NCBI GenBank assembly: GCA_900617975.1
Contig: UZAE01001365.1
Coordinates: 1 to 13,666 of the forward strand
Length of the DNA: 13,666 nucleotides
Direction: 5' to 3'
DNA from: Rodentolepis nana
Lineage: Eukaryota > Platyhelminthes > Cestoda > Cyclophyllidea > Hymenolepididae
A program made the position numbers and the translations under genes. Positions 1-10,869 of the stretch are shown here, piece after piece; position 1 is the first letter of the stretch, and every line of letters begins with the position of its first letter. A model generated the notes under the pieces. The model had not been told where the DNA came from and did not search any database. It was given only the letters and a program-made list of their open reading frames with translations.

Positions 1-505
1 CGACGCACACGCACATTCTTTTAATAGCTGATTTCTACCTAGAATTGATCTTTACAGACAGTACATTGAATATAAAGGGCGTATCAAAGACAAAGTGGAC
101 ATGATTTGAGAAAAACTAATTGTAAATTTGGAAGGCTTTGCTTCCACAATTAAATACCTCTGCAGGTTTTAATCAGGACATTTTGCTTCTCAAGTAAGTC
201 TTGAGATGAATAAATAAATTTACCAGTTTCGATAGGGGCTATGTTTATTTAAGCTTTTAAAAGAAATGTTAACGACAATTTGGCAGCTCAATTTTGACGA
301 AAAGTGACAAGCTGTCACAAAGGTAGAGAAGGTCAGACGGATAGATCCCCGGGCGATTTAGTTGTCAATTTTCACATGCTCACCATGAGAAGACCACGTG
401 TGCATATATTTGCACAAGATTAGAGGCAAAAACAGTTATTTTCACATGTCTACAGAGTGAAGAATTGAGCCTAAACTATTTCACAGCGATCACATCTTCA
501 GGGCT

Positions 506-515
506 GGGGGGGGGG
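506..515 (+). repeat. Run of ten G
   Basis: Ten consecutive G bases, preceded by GGGCT, in AT-rich non-coding DNA. The stretch could form a quadruplex-like structure and is also a common place for length error in assemblies. Confidence 0.8.
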
Positions 516-2079
516 TTGGCTAATGGCATTAACCGCTAACAGACAAAATTCAGTTACTGCGTAATGATAAGGAAATCGGGAGCTTTGGAGACACCCTTAT
601 TGGACGAAAAATGCAGCTCCAGTGCTCTGAACATGACTGGATAAAAGCTTATATTCTTGTATATGATATTAAGTGGTCAAAAATAACCTAATAAAAGGAG
701 CGGGGAAAAGTAGCCGGGGTCACCAGGACCGTAGGAATGAATAGATGCAAAAATAGGGCGTTGGCAAAGGTGTATAAATTTCACTTAACTAAATTGTAAT
801 GTTATTGTGCTATTTTAGGCTCCTTTAATCTCGATGTCCATTTGAGATTGTTTGATTAGAGATCTTAAAGAACGAGAAAACAAAAGTGTAGTCACGCCAC
901 TATTATTTTTCGAGTATTATGCAGTGATTTAAGAATACCGTCATTTCAGTTGTACACCCTCGTAATAAATAAATCTCATCCTTCTTCCGATGTTCATGGG
1001 TCTGGATTGTCGACAGAATTAAGGCAACTGCTGGTTTGGCGACAAATTGGATATAAGAGAACCAAACCCATATTGACGCATAGAGCCAAACAAAAATGCC
1101 TAAACTAATTTCAATGTTTGTGCTCATTTAGGTTGACAGACATATGTTGTTACTTCTTACAACCAACATCCATGGAAATGAAGAAATCCCAAGTCTCAGT
1201 CATGAGATGACATCTAAACAGGAAGAGGAGCAATTCAAGTAGATAATGATGTTAAGATACCTCAGGAATTTCGGAAACGTTGAGTTGTTCTCCACGCCAA
1301 AGGCACAATTGTCATCATTTCTGAGTTCATACCATTTAAATTGCTTTGTAACTTCTTATAAACATGCATATTTTCATAACAGTGTTAAAGTCATGTAAAA
1401 CAGCAGAGCTTACTGGTATTGCCAAATACCCCCCACCTAGGAAAAATTATTAGGTCTTCCCAATGCAAAATTCCCATTCTACTGAACTTCACTTAAATTG
1501 TTGATGGTACGTGTTGGAAATAGTAATTTCTAACCTTGATAAATGCCATATCATCGACCTACCACAAATTTGTAGAGTTTATAAACAAATAAACTAAATT
1601 TGTAAGTTCACGTGCTTATGGAGTCAAGGCTTTAACTGAAGGAAAAAGGCGTAGGACAAACGCCGTTTCAAATCACTGAAATAGAGGATGCTAGAGGTTT
1701 TCCTACTGATCGACCTGCCTGCAGAATGTCAGCTAGTTTTTTCCCCTCACCATCAGAAATGCTTTTTTTGAATGTTGCACGAATTGGCGCTTATATACAG
1801 GAGCTACACAGCAAATTACTGCCAAACCTGGAGGCAAGTTCAAGTCAGCACAAATCATCTTATGCCCACCAGAGAGCAAATTTCAACTCTACAAGAGTAG
1901 CTGCGCCTCACAGCCTCTCTAATGAGAAGTTTCAAATTTACTCGCCTTTTTTCAAATAATACGGTCGAAATCAATATAGTATCTTCTGACTTCTCAGGAC
2001 AATAACCTTCACTTCATCAACAAGATACAAATTTGTGCTGGTCATAAGCAAATCAACAGCAACACAAGGTTTCTAAAGA

Positions 2080-2088
2080 GGGGGGGGG
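2080..2088 (+). repeat. Run of nine G
   Basis: Nine consecutive G bases flanked by AAAGA and AGTTGG. It resembles the G-run near 506, which is also followed by GTTGG after the run, but the wider flanks do not match. Confidence 0.8.
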
Positions 2089-2156
2089 AGTTGGATAAAA
2101 TCGTTCCGGAGCAGTAAATACGCAAACAGGTCTACATGACTGCTTAACAGTGTTTT

Positions 2157-2177
2157 TCTCTCTCGCTCTCTCTCTCT
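2157..2177 (+). repeat. CT dinucleotide microsatellite, one interruption
   Basis: About ten CT units on the plus strand (GA on the other) interrupted once by G at 2165. It is a simple sequence tract in a region without recognised genes. Confidence 0.85.
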
Positions 2178-2477
2178 GGCACTGCAGAATAACCATTTCA
2201 TAATGAATGTTTTTGGCGTGTTGTACGAGTTGGTGCATGAATGTGAATAATCATAAATTACAGAACCTTATTTTGAATGTCATCAAAGTGTACAATAAAA
2301 GTTGAAATGAGAACACCCATGAAGAAAGTACCTATAATAGGCTGTTACTACCAAAATTGCCAAGCAAAAATGGATACTACTGTATTCACCTGAGTCGAGG
2401 TTGAGACGATTTTCGCCAACTGGATATTTGACCTCAAAGTAAACGTTAGATTGTAAGAAATCGGTAAAAATACTTAC

Positions 2478-2535
2478 GTACGCTTCTTCTATGATCAATT
2501 GAAACACAACAACCCCGAGGCGGTCAAACTTGAAA
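2478..2535 (-). other. Candidate 58-nt internal exon, unassigned
   Basis: On the minus strand, a TTTCTAG acceptor (AG at 2537-2536) is followed by 58 nt that read FKFDRLGVVVFQLIIEEAY. They end at an exact GTAAGTA donor (from 2477). The peptide looks foldable and the donor is strong, but I recognise no family and the flanking exons were not found. It could be a downstream exon of the secreted-protein gene or of another minus-strand gene, or chance. Confidence 0.18.
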
Positions 2536-3851
2536 CTAGAAATTTGTTCTTAAAAAAAGAACAACCAGTTCAACCTCCCATTACATATAGTCCTTTGGAA
2601 ACAAGCCCAAATAAAACGTGAAGACTTGGAATATCTCAAAACTACGACCATGGTTAAGTTGAAATGCCAATAAGCTGTAATCTCAAGTGTGCGAGATTCA
2701 TTTCTTAAAAGATAAGTCACCTATACTCAAAATGAAAAGTCCTCAACATCTGACCACTCCAATAAATAGTCTTATTAAAATAGAACTGACAAAAAAAGAC
2801 CGATTCCGAGTGTGGTTAGCCCTTCAAATACCATAATTGTAAAGCTATGCCACTCAAAAAGTCTTATTTTAAGTCACCCAAGTGTTCGATTAAAGAGAGT
2901 GAAATTGAACCTTTGCCATCTTCAAGCTTTCCGACTCTTATGTTCCAGATGTAAAATTCGATCCCTTTGGGTTGGCAAAGGAAAAAGAAGTAGACTAACT
3001 TCCATCACAAAGGATGATAGACTAGAGGTGATGACTAGAGGTAGACAGAATACCACGAACAAACTTGGTTGATTAACACTAAACACCTCAAAAACCAAAA
3101 ATTCCACTGACCTTAACCTCAAACACCTAATTTGCTTACCTGTGCACTTATTTCCTTTTTGCATAAAAGAACATCTCAAGCAAAGAAACAGAAATAAATA
3201 TGTTAATAAATGCAAAAATTCACCATGGGAAAAAAATCATGGTCATATGTATAAAAAATATTAATGAAGTGGGATGACAAACAATCCAAATTGATTAACT
3301 AGTCAATAGATTTTCTAAGCAATTCAGAGCAAATTCGAACTTGCACTCAGTAGGAAATTGTAATTATAAATAACTTAAGACTACTTTTTACCATGAAGAA
3401 GGCGAAACAAATGCTCGGAATTAATTAAAGAAAAAAAGCTAATATAAAGCAACAACAACTAATTGTGTAATAAATATAAGCTACATATAATTGCCAAAAT
3501 ATTCTATTCCTCATTCTTATTTAATAGAATAACCCATTATCGAATGAACTAAAGAAAGAAACATCCCTATTTGAAAATAGACATCCAGAAGTCATTAAGA
3601 CCGAAAAAAACTCACATCACGGTAAAGCATTCAGGCAATGACTATGCAACAATGTGTACCTAACTATGGTCTAGGATTCTAGGTATGGAGTGGATAACAC
3701 CTGACATTTCCACCTAAGATGATCCAATGAAGTTTAATTTGGGTGCTCGTACGAAAATCGCACTTTCTACGTAGAATAGTAAATGAGTCAAATATTAACT
3801 TTTCTGTTATGGAATTTGAAGATCGATCAAGTGAAATCCCATTATACTTAC

Positions 3852-3990
3852 AGATGACCCTACTACATAATGACGCTCAGTGATATAGCTAAATGAGCCA
3901 AACATACATTCGAAACCATAACTCAAATACGCAATAGGCCCCCGGTCATCCGATGGACTTATAAGACCAGGAGAGGATCGAACAGGCAAG
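3852..3990 (-). other. Possible exon ending at a consensus donor, unassigned
   Basis: A minus-strand frame reading through PIAYLSYGFECMFGS and ITERHYVVGSS ends at a consensus GTAAGTATAAT donor (from 3851). Possible acceptors lie at a TCTTATAAG or further upstream, so the left boundary is uncertain. The peptide faintly recalls segments of membrane transporters, but not enough to name a family. Low confidence. Confidence 0.12.
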
Positions 3991-4037
3991 TAAGTAAGTG
4001 CTACAAGCATACAAAACTTTGTCGTCCGGCCATAAAG

Positions 4038-4060
4038 ACACACTCACACACACACACACA
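4038..4060 (+). repeat. CA dinucleotide microsatellite, one interruption
   Basis: About eleven AC/CA units with a T replacing A at 4044. A typical animal CA repeat in non-coding DNA. Confidence 0.88.
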
Positions 4061-7000
4061 TGGGCAAGGGTATGAGAGAGGGAGGTATTATCATCAAACA
4101 TCATAGAAAGGGAAGTTAACAGATGGCCGATATCGAGCTGAGTCACATGGCTGCAGGTGGAGAGGGTGGAGAGGAGAACAAGCAGAAACAACTGCTTGCT
4201 AAGTGAGAGTCAGCGCATGTGCAGCACAAGAGGAGAGAGCCATGGCGTTAACGCGATAAAAAACACACCCAACAGTGAATGTGCTAGTCCCAATGTATAC
4301 GCGGGTGTCTCCAAGCACACAAATGGCTGGCCAGCCGAGCAAGGCAGAAACCCAACTACTACTGAAGCTGGATTCGAGTCTTCAGGAGTCCACTTAGTTA
4401 ACGCCCCAGGAACAGCGGAGGATAAAGTGAGGTCAAGCTAAGATTACCACCTAGACTTACCATCCAATGACTCAGGCAAATTCTAAAGGTTACTGCACCA
4501 TTGAAACCACGTAGTGTTGAATACAACTATAATTATTATAGAAAACATATGAACAATCCCATATTGGCCCAAGGTCATTAACGGCTAGAGGAATCTAAGG
4601 TACCTTTGTCTGGTGCATGTGAAAGGATTATAAGAGGCAGGGTTGCGTTACTGGGTTAAGCTACATTTCAATAGGTAGAAAAAACCGTAGTGAGACAAAA
4701 GAAATGGAAGACTTTGATGAGTGTATTAGCAGCGAACTCAAAATATGATCAAATTCTGGAAGATGTGAAAGCAATTTGTGCCGTCTCGAAAATATTAAGC
4801 GACTTTGATTAAGTAGGTGTCTTTAGATTGAAAGATAATATTAAATATAAACATCTATTTTAGTTAATTTTTTAACCAATGCATTTCAGAAAACAAATAG
4901 GACCAGAATATTTTCCCAAATCAAATATCATTAGCATTCCATCTTAGTAGGTTCGATGACCCGGTTAAAACTGTCTCATAAATGGTATTAAAAATCAGAT
5001 TTAAGGTACCTTCTCACTGGTCAGAACAAGCGTTCCAAATCACGTCTATTCTTGTGCTACTCCAACTTACCGCTCACAGTTTGGTGAGCCCAATAAGAGA
5101 TCAGGGTAGATCAGGCTATTGCTAAGGGCATTAACAGTCAAGATTACTCCGATTAAAAGGGATTCAAGTAAAAGACACGATTAAACACCGGTGGCAAAGC
5201 GGTCAGGGAGCACATCTGTAAAGCCAACGACAAATTTAATAATCAGTCAGTGAAGGAAATGACCACTAGACCGCAATGATTAACACTGATTCAGAGCGAA
5301 GGAACAGAAAATTGAAATTTTCATTACTGAGTATTGGCATTCAGCTTCTTGGAAGGATTTATTTCAAGCTACGCAATATGTCGCTAGCATTGAATGGAGA
5401 CCGTTTCCTCGTCAAATTGTGCACACGTCAAGGAACACTTTGAACCAAAACCTCTAACTCCACAACCTACCCTCTAATTAATTACGAAGCACAATAAGAA
5501 GAAAAGTTATCAGAGAGGCTAATTGCTTCGGTTGTTGAGCAATCACTGAGATAAAAAGAGAAGGGTTCGAAGGGTATGGTTAAGTAGATAAAGAAGCCAG
5601 ATTGACTAGTTTGAGTAAGAGTCCCTGCGTCTGTGTGCTTCGTAGGAAAGTTAGATGATAGTAAAGCCCCAGATTTGCATAGCAAAGCTATATTGTCCAG
5701 TTAAACAACCACACAGGTATTACCTAAAACATTTGCCGACCTCGGATCAGATTAGACACGAAGCAGTGTCGCGATCCAACGACATGATATGCACAAAGAA
5801 AAAAAACGAATTCGGCATACAAGTAAAGTAGCCTATTACCTTCGTTGTGGTAAAAAGATTGAAAAAAAGCCAACTTCAATATTGAATAGAGGCGTAGATG
5901 CTAGTCTCAACATACACTTGGAAGAATTGGAGCGCTTACATATTTTTTGAAAATGTGCCATCAATAGAAATAACGACCAGACTCTAGTCGATTAAGTTCT
6001 CCAATTTGGATAAAGGTCACTTGTAGAGGACTTGTAAATGCATGGGATATACCCATAGATAGATTCACAGACGTGCAAATATGGTACAGCCCCCACTCCA
6101 CATTTGTGCCGAATGTGAAAAAAACTGCTGTTGCTGACAAGAGTGGATTGTTTACAATTACATGGATGTGCTTGTAAACGGAACATAAAGAACTTTCTTT
6201 TTCAGAGCGTTCACAATTTCGTTTAATTCGAATTTAAACACCTCTCGTTTAAATAAGCAACAAAGACTTGAAGTCAGGTAACCAAAGAAACCAAATTCAA
6301 AGGTTAACATTAGACATAATTAAAGGTGGCAAAATCATTGAAGTGTTTATTCTGCCACTCCAAGAGAACCTCACTACCATATAAACAGTCCTTTGTTAAC
6401 CTCATTCTGGTAACTTGAAAGGAATTTCGAAACAGGATCAATTCTACTGCGGATTTGAAATCGCATACTAGATCACATTTTACAACCGTTTACACATACA
6501 AAGGGGGCGAGTCAATCATAGTCAAGTTTTCAGATAGGAAAAACCCGAAACATTAAGAAACCCTTAGATGAGACTTAGTAATGCTGTTGAGAATAAGAAC
6601 ACAAGACAAATATAACTCAGCATTTCATTAACAAATAAAATTGGAAATGCATCATTGAACAAAGTACAGTAGAGCATAGATTTTGTGTGAAATTACGAAT
6701 AAAGAGAGGTAAAATAGGGAGATCAAATGCATTTGCACGACCAGAAGCAGACACGATAATGGCAGCTAAAAGAGGATCCAATCATGAAAACTACCATCAC
6801 TTTCAGGCCTTCTACAAGGTTTAAAGTCAGTAAATACAAAAAAGAAGTATGGAAAAACTACAGCATCACAGAGCTCAAAACCTTGGTCAATGAGATAACT
6901 TACTTTTCATTTCAAGTTAAGGAATACTGAATGGCATGTTATCAAGTGCTGTCAAAAAAATCGCGAATTCGCTTGAATTAACGGCAGAGAACCCATCCCG

Positions 7001-7750
7001 AGATATGTGGCTTAATTTTAGGATAATTAACGGAACCCAACTTTAGAGGACGCGAGTTATATTCTAATTGAATTTAATCATATTGGATTGAGCATGGAAA
7101 ATCACGTGATACAAAAAATCCAAGCTTTTTACTGAAAATATCACTCATAAATTTAGCATTAGATATATAAGAACGAAGGAAGATATAAATTACGCTGTAA
7201 CTTTGAGCAGAAGAGTACGGAAAACAATGCAGAAAATTGTAATAATTTGGTCAAATATTTATATTAAAATCACCTCAAATACATTATTCAAGCATATGGA
7301 AGAGGGATTGCTAACTAATATCAAGATCTAAAAGTAAACACGGGGAATTAATTCAATATTTACATGAATAAAATTATTTGAAAAGCATACTTTACATTAC
7401 AATCAAGTATAGTAATTGTTCAAAATAACCGAGCTATCAAGAAATTGGAAAAATGCGGAAGAGGAATAATAGTTTATTGATTTTTCTTACAGATGGTTCA
7501 TAGAGCTTATAGAATGGTAAAAATAGAAGCAGCTTCAGAATATTATGAATAGTAACGAGTAATAAAAGCAGCTAGAAGTGCCAAAGGGGGGCGCCAACCA
7601 GACGGACAAACGCTATCATGAGAAAATTTCCATCACAGACCACCTACGACTTAAAATTCATAAGGAAATTTGAAAGCGTTTAGGTTTACAAAAAGATACC
7701 TATGCCTATGGTAATTTCATAAAATAGGAAAGGCTAACGTATGAATTTAC

Positions 7751-8280
7751 CGGAGAATATTGATTCCATAAATCCTCATTGGCATACAGACCCCATCGCG
7801 TTATTGGTCCAAGAGGTCCGTTGTTGCGAACAAGGTGCAATGGGGCGTAATCGGAGACCTGTTCACCGGTTCGAAGCCAAACTTCCAAATTAACATGAAT
7901 AGGGGGAGGTCGAGAGCAATCCCTTTTGGATTTTTTACAATTTAAACGATCTATTGCATTGGCGGAAGAGTCCCATGGAGCATAGATAAAATTAATATTT
8001 CTGTACCCAAAGCGTTCTCGAAGAAGTATTTCAAAAATATAATTTACAATCCAATTGGAGGGTCGATCATTCACTTCGATGTTGAGAGAGAATGATTTGT
8101 TATTAAAATGCAAGCTTCTAATCCATTTGGCTTTGTCTAATGGGGATATTATTTGAAAAAATGCATACCTGAAGGGTATATACAACTTTCATTTATGCGT
8201 AATCCCTGTGTCACGAGAAAATGCGATGACACAGTTAGTAATAATAACAAGAAGAGAATGAACGCTTTAATTGCATTCAT
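7751..8280 (-). CDS. Predicted secreted protein with OpuAC/ProX-like substrate-binding domain, 5' part
   Basis: Translation is taken from the ATG at 8280-8278, with an in-frame TAA two codons upstream and A at -3. Exon 1 (8280-8169) encodes a basic start, a Leu-rich hydrophobic core at about residues 7-17 and polar residues after it, which is a typical signal peptide, then a Cys at 33. After a 32-nt candidate intron, exon 2 (8136-7751) adds 128 codons. Its pattern fits bacterial glycine-betaine/quaternary-amine binding proteins: a beta strand with NDRPSNWIVNYIFEILL (60-76), ERFGY (78-82), then VNLEVW (119-124) and GPLGPITRWGLYAN (144-157). Cys104 and Cys111 could pair. Bacterial homologues deliver ligands to an ABC permease; an animal secreted form has no such obvious partner, so ligand and role are unknown. 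About 166 residues are encoded, shorter than a full binding protein, and a GT donor at 7750 suggests further exons. If unspliced, the frame ends at 7706. Coding status is quite sure; family assignment is moderate and rests on recalled motifs only. Confidence 0.6.
8137..8168 (-). other. Candidate 32-nt intron, or site of a 1-nt frameshift
   Basis: The signal-peptide frame reaches a TAA shortly after YPSG, while the domain frame lies in another phase. Removing 8168-8137 (starts GTATGC, ends CCATTAG) joins the frames as YPS-Asp-KAKW. Alternatively, the six-base homopolymer at 8156-8161 may have lost one base. With one more T on the coding strand the frame would run straight through as GMHFFQIISPLDKAKW without an intron. 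Thirty-two nucleotides is very short for an animal intron. Confidence 0.45.
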
Positions 8281-8298
8281 AATTTAGTAGGTGAATCA

Positions 8299-8310
8299 GA
8301 CAGCGCTGTC
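8299..8310. promoter_or_regulatory. 12-bp perfect palindrome upstream of the secreted-protein start codon
   Basis: GACAGCGCTGTC is a perfect palindrome lying 19-30 bases upstream of the ATG of the predicted secreted protein, in otherwise AT-rich sequence. It could be a dimeric transcription-factor site or lie in the 5' UTR. No function is shown. Confidence 0.3.
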
Positions 8311-8454
8311 TTCATAAATTTGTAATCGCGCATATGGAAATGAGAAAACGATTCAAGGTAAAATCCGAACAAAACAGATTGCCGAGCTCAAAACTGAATA
8401 TAACAGCGTCTTAAACTTTAACTTCAACATGTAAACGCGAATTAAAATAAAATT

Positions 8455-8499
8455 ATTCGTCGGTATTACCTATACTGTAATTGCAATGCGCCGACGAAT
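8455..8499. repeat. 9-bp perfect inverted repeat with 27-nt spacer
   Basis: ATTCGTCGG (8455-8463) is matched by its reverse complement CCGACGAAT (8491-8499). The arms are GC-rich against an AT-rich background and contain CpG. The pair lies about 175-220 bp upstream of the secreted-protein ATG. It may be a paired regulatory site, a hairpin, or the remnant of a small inverted-repeat element. No target-site duplication was seen. Confidence 0.5.
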
Positions 8500-8559
8500 C
8501 AAAAAGCCTCGGAGCACACATGATAAGCACACATAGCTTGTTTTAATGCCTTCAAGTGA

Positions 8560-9110
8560 AATCTTAAAACTAGCCATTTACAACATTTTACGTTAAAATA
8601 ATTTTTAAATTATTTATAAATTATTAATTTCAATTGGAATCCTTAAAGAAATAATTAAGTTTAGCTAATAAAAAGGTTAGTTTGCGTTATTAAGCCAATT
8701 AATATTTATCTAATCAAGATACCGAAAGTTCGATGCACCTCAAACCCTTTTTTATATGTATGCACATACACATTCGTCTTGTTATACCTATTAAGAAATT
8801 TGCTTGAAGAATTTTTCGTGAATCTTTGAAACATTATAACTAAGGTAGATGATCAAAAGATCATTATATGAATGTATTTTGGTTAAACAGAACTCATCTA
8901 TTGGAATCTTTGCACAATATATAAACACTATTGAGATTCTTCATTAAGATTTACAAACTTATATAATTCTTAGAAATAACTGATTTTAAAAATAATATAA
9001 GATTCATCTCTTTTGTCAATACATAAACCATATATTAATTATATTACTCATAATTAGTATCCTTAAGGAAAACGAATCATTCCAATTACAACATCGCTAT
9101 TCATTATTTA
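8560..9110. other. Very AT-rich belt without genes
   Basis: This stretch is markedly richer in A and T than the sequence around it, with segments such as AATAATTTTTAAATTATTT near 8598-8615. It has no coding frame and lies upstream of the secreted-protein gene. It contains a small perfect hairpin, ATGATC-AAAA-GATCAT (8849-8864). It could be a scaffold-attachment-like or simply low-complexity intergenic segment. Confidence 0.5.
8849..8864. repeat. Short hairpin, 6-bp stem and 4-nt loop
   Basis: ATGATC, AAAA, GATCAT forms a perfect short inverted repeat inside the AT-rich belt. A repeat of this size is expected by chance now and then in such sequence, so no role is claimed. Confidence 0.35.
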
Positions 9111-9867
9111 TTGCAATTAATTTCAATTGAGTTATCCAGTTTACGTCTTCGTCCTAATTATACAAATCAATCATATTGTTTAAGGCGCTTCTCCACTAAA
9201 CTGATAGATTGGTGGTTGTCTTTAAGCAATTGCCTCCAGATAATGAGCCGGTGGATTCTGTACCAGATAGTGATTACAGGTGCATACAATCTACATATAC
9301 AAACTTCAAGAAAAAATATCCCACTCATTTGAGTCTTTTTTTTCAAATATAGTAATTTACTTAATTACCGTTTCCTTAATCCATTAAGTTATAAAACACA
9401 ATGATAACATTTCCGTCAGGATGGATTATTTCAATCAGTCAAATACCACAATTAGGAAAATTAGTTATGTTAAGTTATCGATTAACCAAATGCCACAAGT
9501 GGATAAATAATAGTAACAGAGGTGTTTGAGCTTAATCATAAAAATTCAATTTGGTTAAACATACAACGTATACCATTAGACAAATTGTCTTCCTCTTTCT
9601 TTATTGTCAAAGATTTCTCCAGATTCCTTTCCCTAGCTCGACAAGCATTTTGTGAATGAAAGAAGAATATATTTTGATTCGATTGAAAGGAAAACAAAAA
9701 TTTGGTTGATTTAGCGTCCTTGAGATGATTTTCTTCTTCATTAATTAATAAGGTCAGAAATAGAGTATATATACTTCAAGCTCCTTGTGATAAAGTAACA
9801 AATTTATAATGAATTTTATCAGTAGGTGTGTTGACCTTAGTCGCATTATATTCTCTCAGTTAGCAAC

Positions 9868-10137
9868 CTATTCTCGTAATGCGTTCAACAGTTTTGCCAT
9901 TCTCGCATCAGATTTGTAGTACTTTTTTAAAGTAGCCTTGCCAGTTGTTGCACTCTCCGTTAAAACTGTGATTATTTCGTACCATTTAAAGTTCGGTTTA
10001 CAGGCAGATTTTATATTACCATAATATTTTTGAACATATAAGCTATCTATGCTCTTGTCAATAATCACGCATTGTCCATTTATTAGACAATGATTAACTA
10101 TTTTACATGAATTAAGACGGTCTTGTTTTATGCTCAG
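9868..10137 (-). other. Open frame of uncertain coding status
   Basis: This minus-strand frame is open for 89 codons between stops, with no ATG before most of it. It encodes three spaced Cys near its start (SCKIVNHCLINGQC) and a basic Lys-rich C-terminal half ending KLLNALRE. I recognise no family. In DNA this AT-rich, a few open frames of this length are expected by chance in 13 kb. It may be a fossil gene, a terminal exon or noise, and it lies 3' of Pka-R1 on the same strand. Confidence 0.15.
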
Positions 10138-10282
10138 TCAGGCCGATTAAATATATCGACCACATTATGCCACGGCGGGAATAAGAATTTCCCTGTATTA
10201 ATGCCATAAAGTTAATTTCCACATAAGTAGTGAAGTACCAACATTGGCAAGCTTAAAGGATGCCCAGTTCAAATAACTAGGT

Positions 10283-10480
10283 TTAGTACTTTTTAACGTA
10301 TTCGGCGTTCTGCTCAATCAAATCTGAACCGAATTTTAGCTTGCTGTCCCCTAATAAGATATTTGAAGTTCGATTCAAGAAAGACGATTTAGCTACCACT
10401 TTCAAATGTCCAAGTAACCGATATGTATTCACCCAGCTTATATTGACTTTGACTAATTCTTGAACTAACTGCAGGTACAT
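10283..10480 (-). other. Open frame of uncertain coding status
   Basis: A 65-codon minus-strand frame starting at an ATG, just upstream of the weak frame at 9868-10137 on the same strand. Its composition looks protein-like (no low complexity; segments such as LLGHLKVVAKSSFL) but no domain is recognised. It may belong to the Pka-R1 3' region by position, or be chance. Confidence 0.13.
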
Positions 10481-10869
10481 TGACCTGTGCCAGCTTTTTT
10501 ATCTTCCGCTCCTCTAAGACCATTTTGCTTTCCCCATAACAACATAATCAATTTGAAAACTGCTCAAACCGCATAACCTTCCACTAGCTCTCCGACATTT
10601 TAATAAGTATTCTTGACCATCACAAGGCTTTCAATTTTGTTGCGCGATGAAAATGATGTATCCAGCCACTTCATTTCTAACCTTCGTCAATCCTGTTTAT
10701 AGCGAAAGACCACACTCAAAATCCGAAAATACCGACACCCAAACCGTAGCTTCCATTAAGTATTTCCTAATGTGAAGAAAGCGGATAAAAGTTTCAGTAC
10801 AACTGAATTCTCACATCGTAAATGTACATGATTAGCCTCGGGCTCATAAGTAAGTGTCAAATACACACA

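Larger units (their letters stand above)
1..2477. other. No recognisable gene
   Basis: AT-rich non-coding DNA apart from the two G-runs and the CT tract listed. The longest frames (minus 903-1127, plus 1726-1959, minus 2053-2238) lack recognisable domains. The first has hydrophobic segments but no convincing splice sites. Confidence 0.6.
2536..7705. other. No recognisable gene; possibly intronic to the secreted-protein gene
   Basis: About 5 kb with stops in all frames at short intervals, one CA repeat and only weak exon-like segments. If the donor at 7750 is real, part of this stretch must be intron of the secreted-protein gene. The exon that completes its binding domain could not be recognised. 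Confidence 0.5.
9111..10869. other. Apparent intergenic DNA with two weak open frames
   Basis: It lies between the upstream region of the secreted-protein gene and the 3' end of Pka-R1. Apart from the two doubtful minus-strand frames listed, I see no coding, RNA or transposon signature. The Pka-R1 transcript probably ends somewhere in its right part. Confidence 0.5.

Noticed and set aside
2922..3215. Minus-strand open frame of 97 codons with hydrophobic start
   Set aside because: It overlaps another open frame on the opposite strand, is Leu/Phe/Ser-rich with no recognisable domain or good splice context, and its length is within chance expectation.
4157..4441. Plus-strand open frame of 94 codons
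   Set aside because: Composition is Ser/Thr/Asn-rich without any domain, there is no support from splice sites, and open frames of this length are expected by chance in AT-rich DNA of this size.
5992..6260. Two overlapping minus-strand frames near 6000-6200, considered as the missing exon of the binding-protein gene
   Set aside because: Neither translation shows the expected motifs, one has no ATG, and acceptor and donor sites are not convincing.
6300..6500. Minus-strand frame containing GSEVLLEWQNKHFND, considered as an exon
   Set aside because: About 59 open codons without a recognisable family and without a clear donor before its stop; this length is common by chance here.
7868..7878. 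GGTTCGAAGCC, which resembles a tRNA gene internal B box
   Set aside because: It lies inside the coding exon of the secreted protein, reads as conserved codons on the other strand, and has no matching A box or cloverleaf around it.
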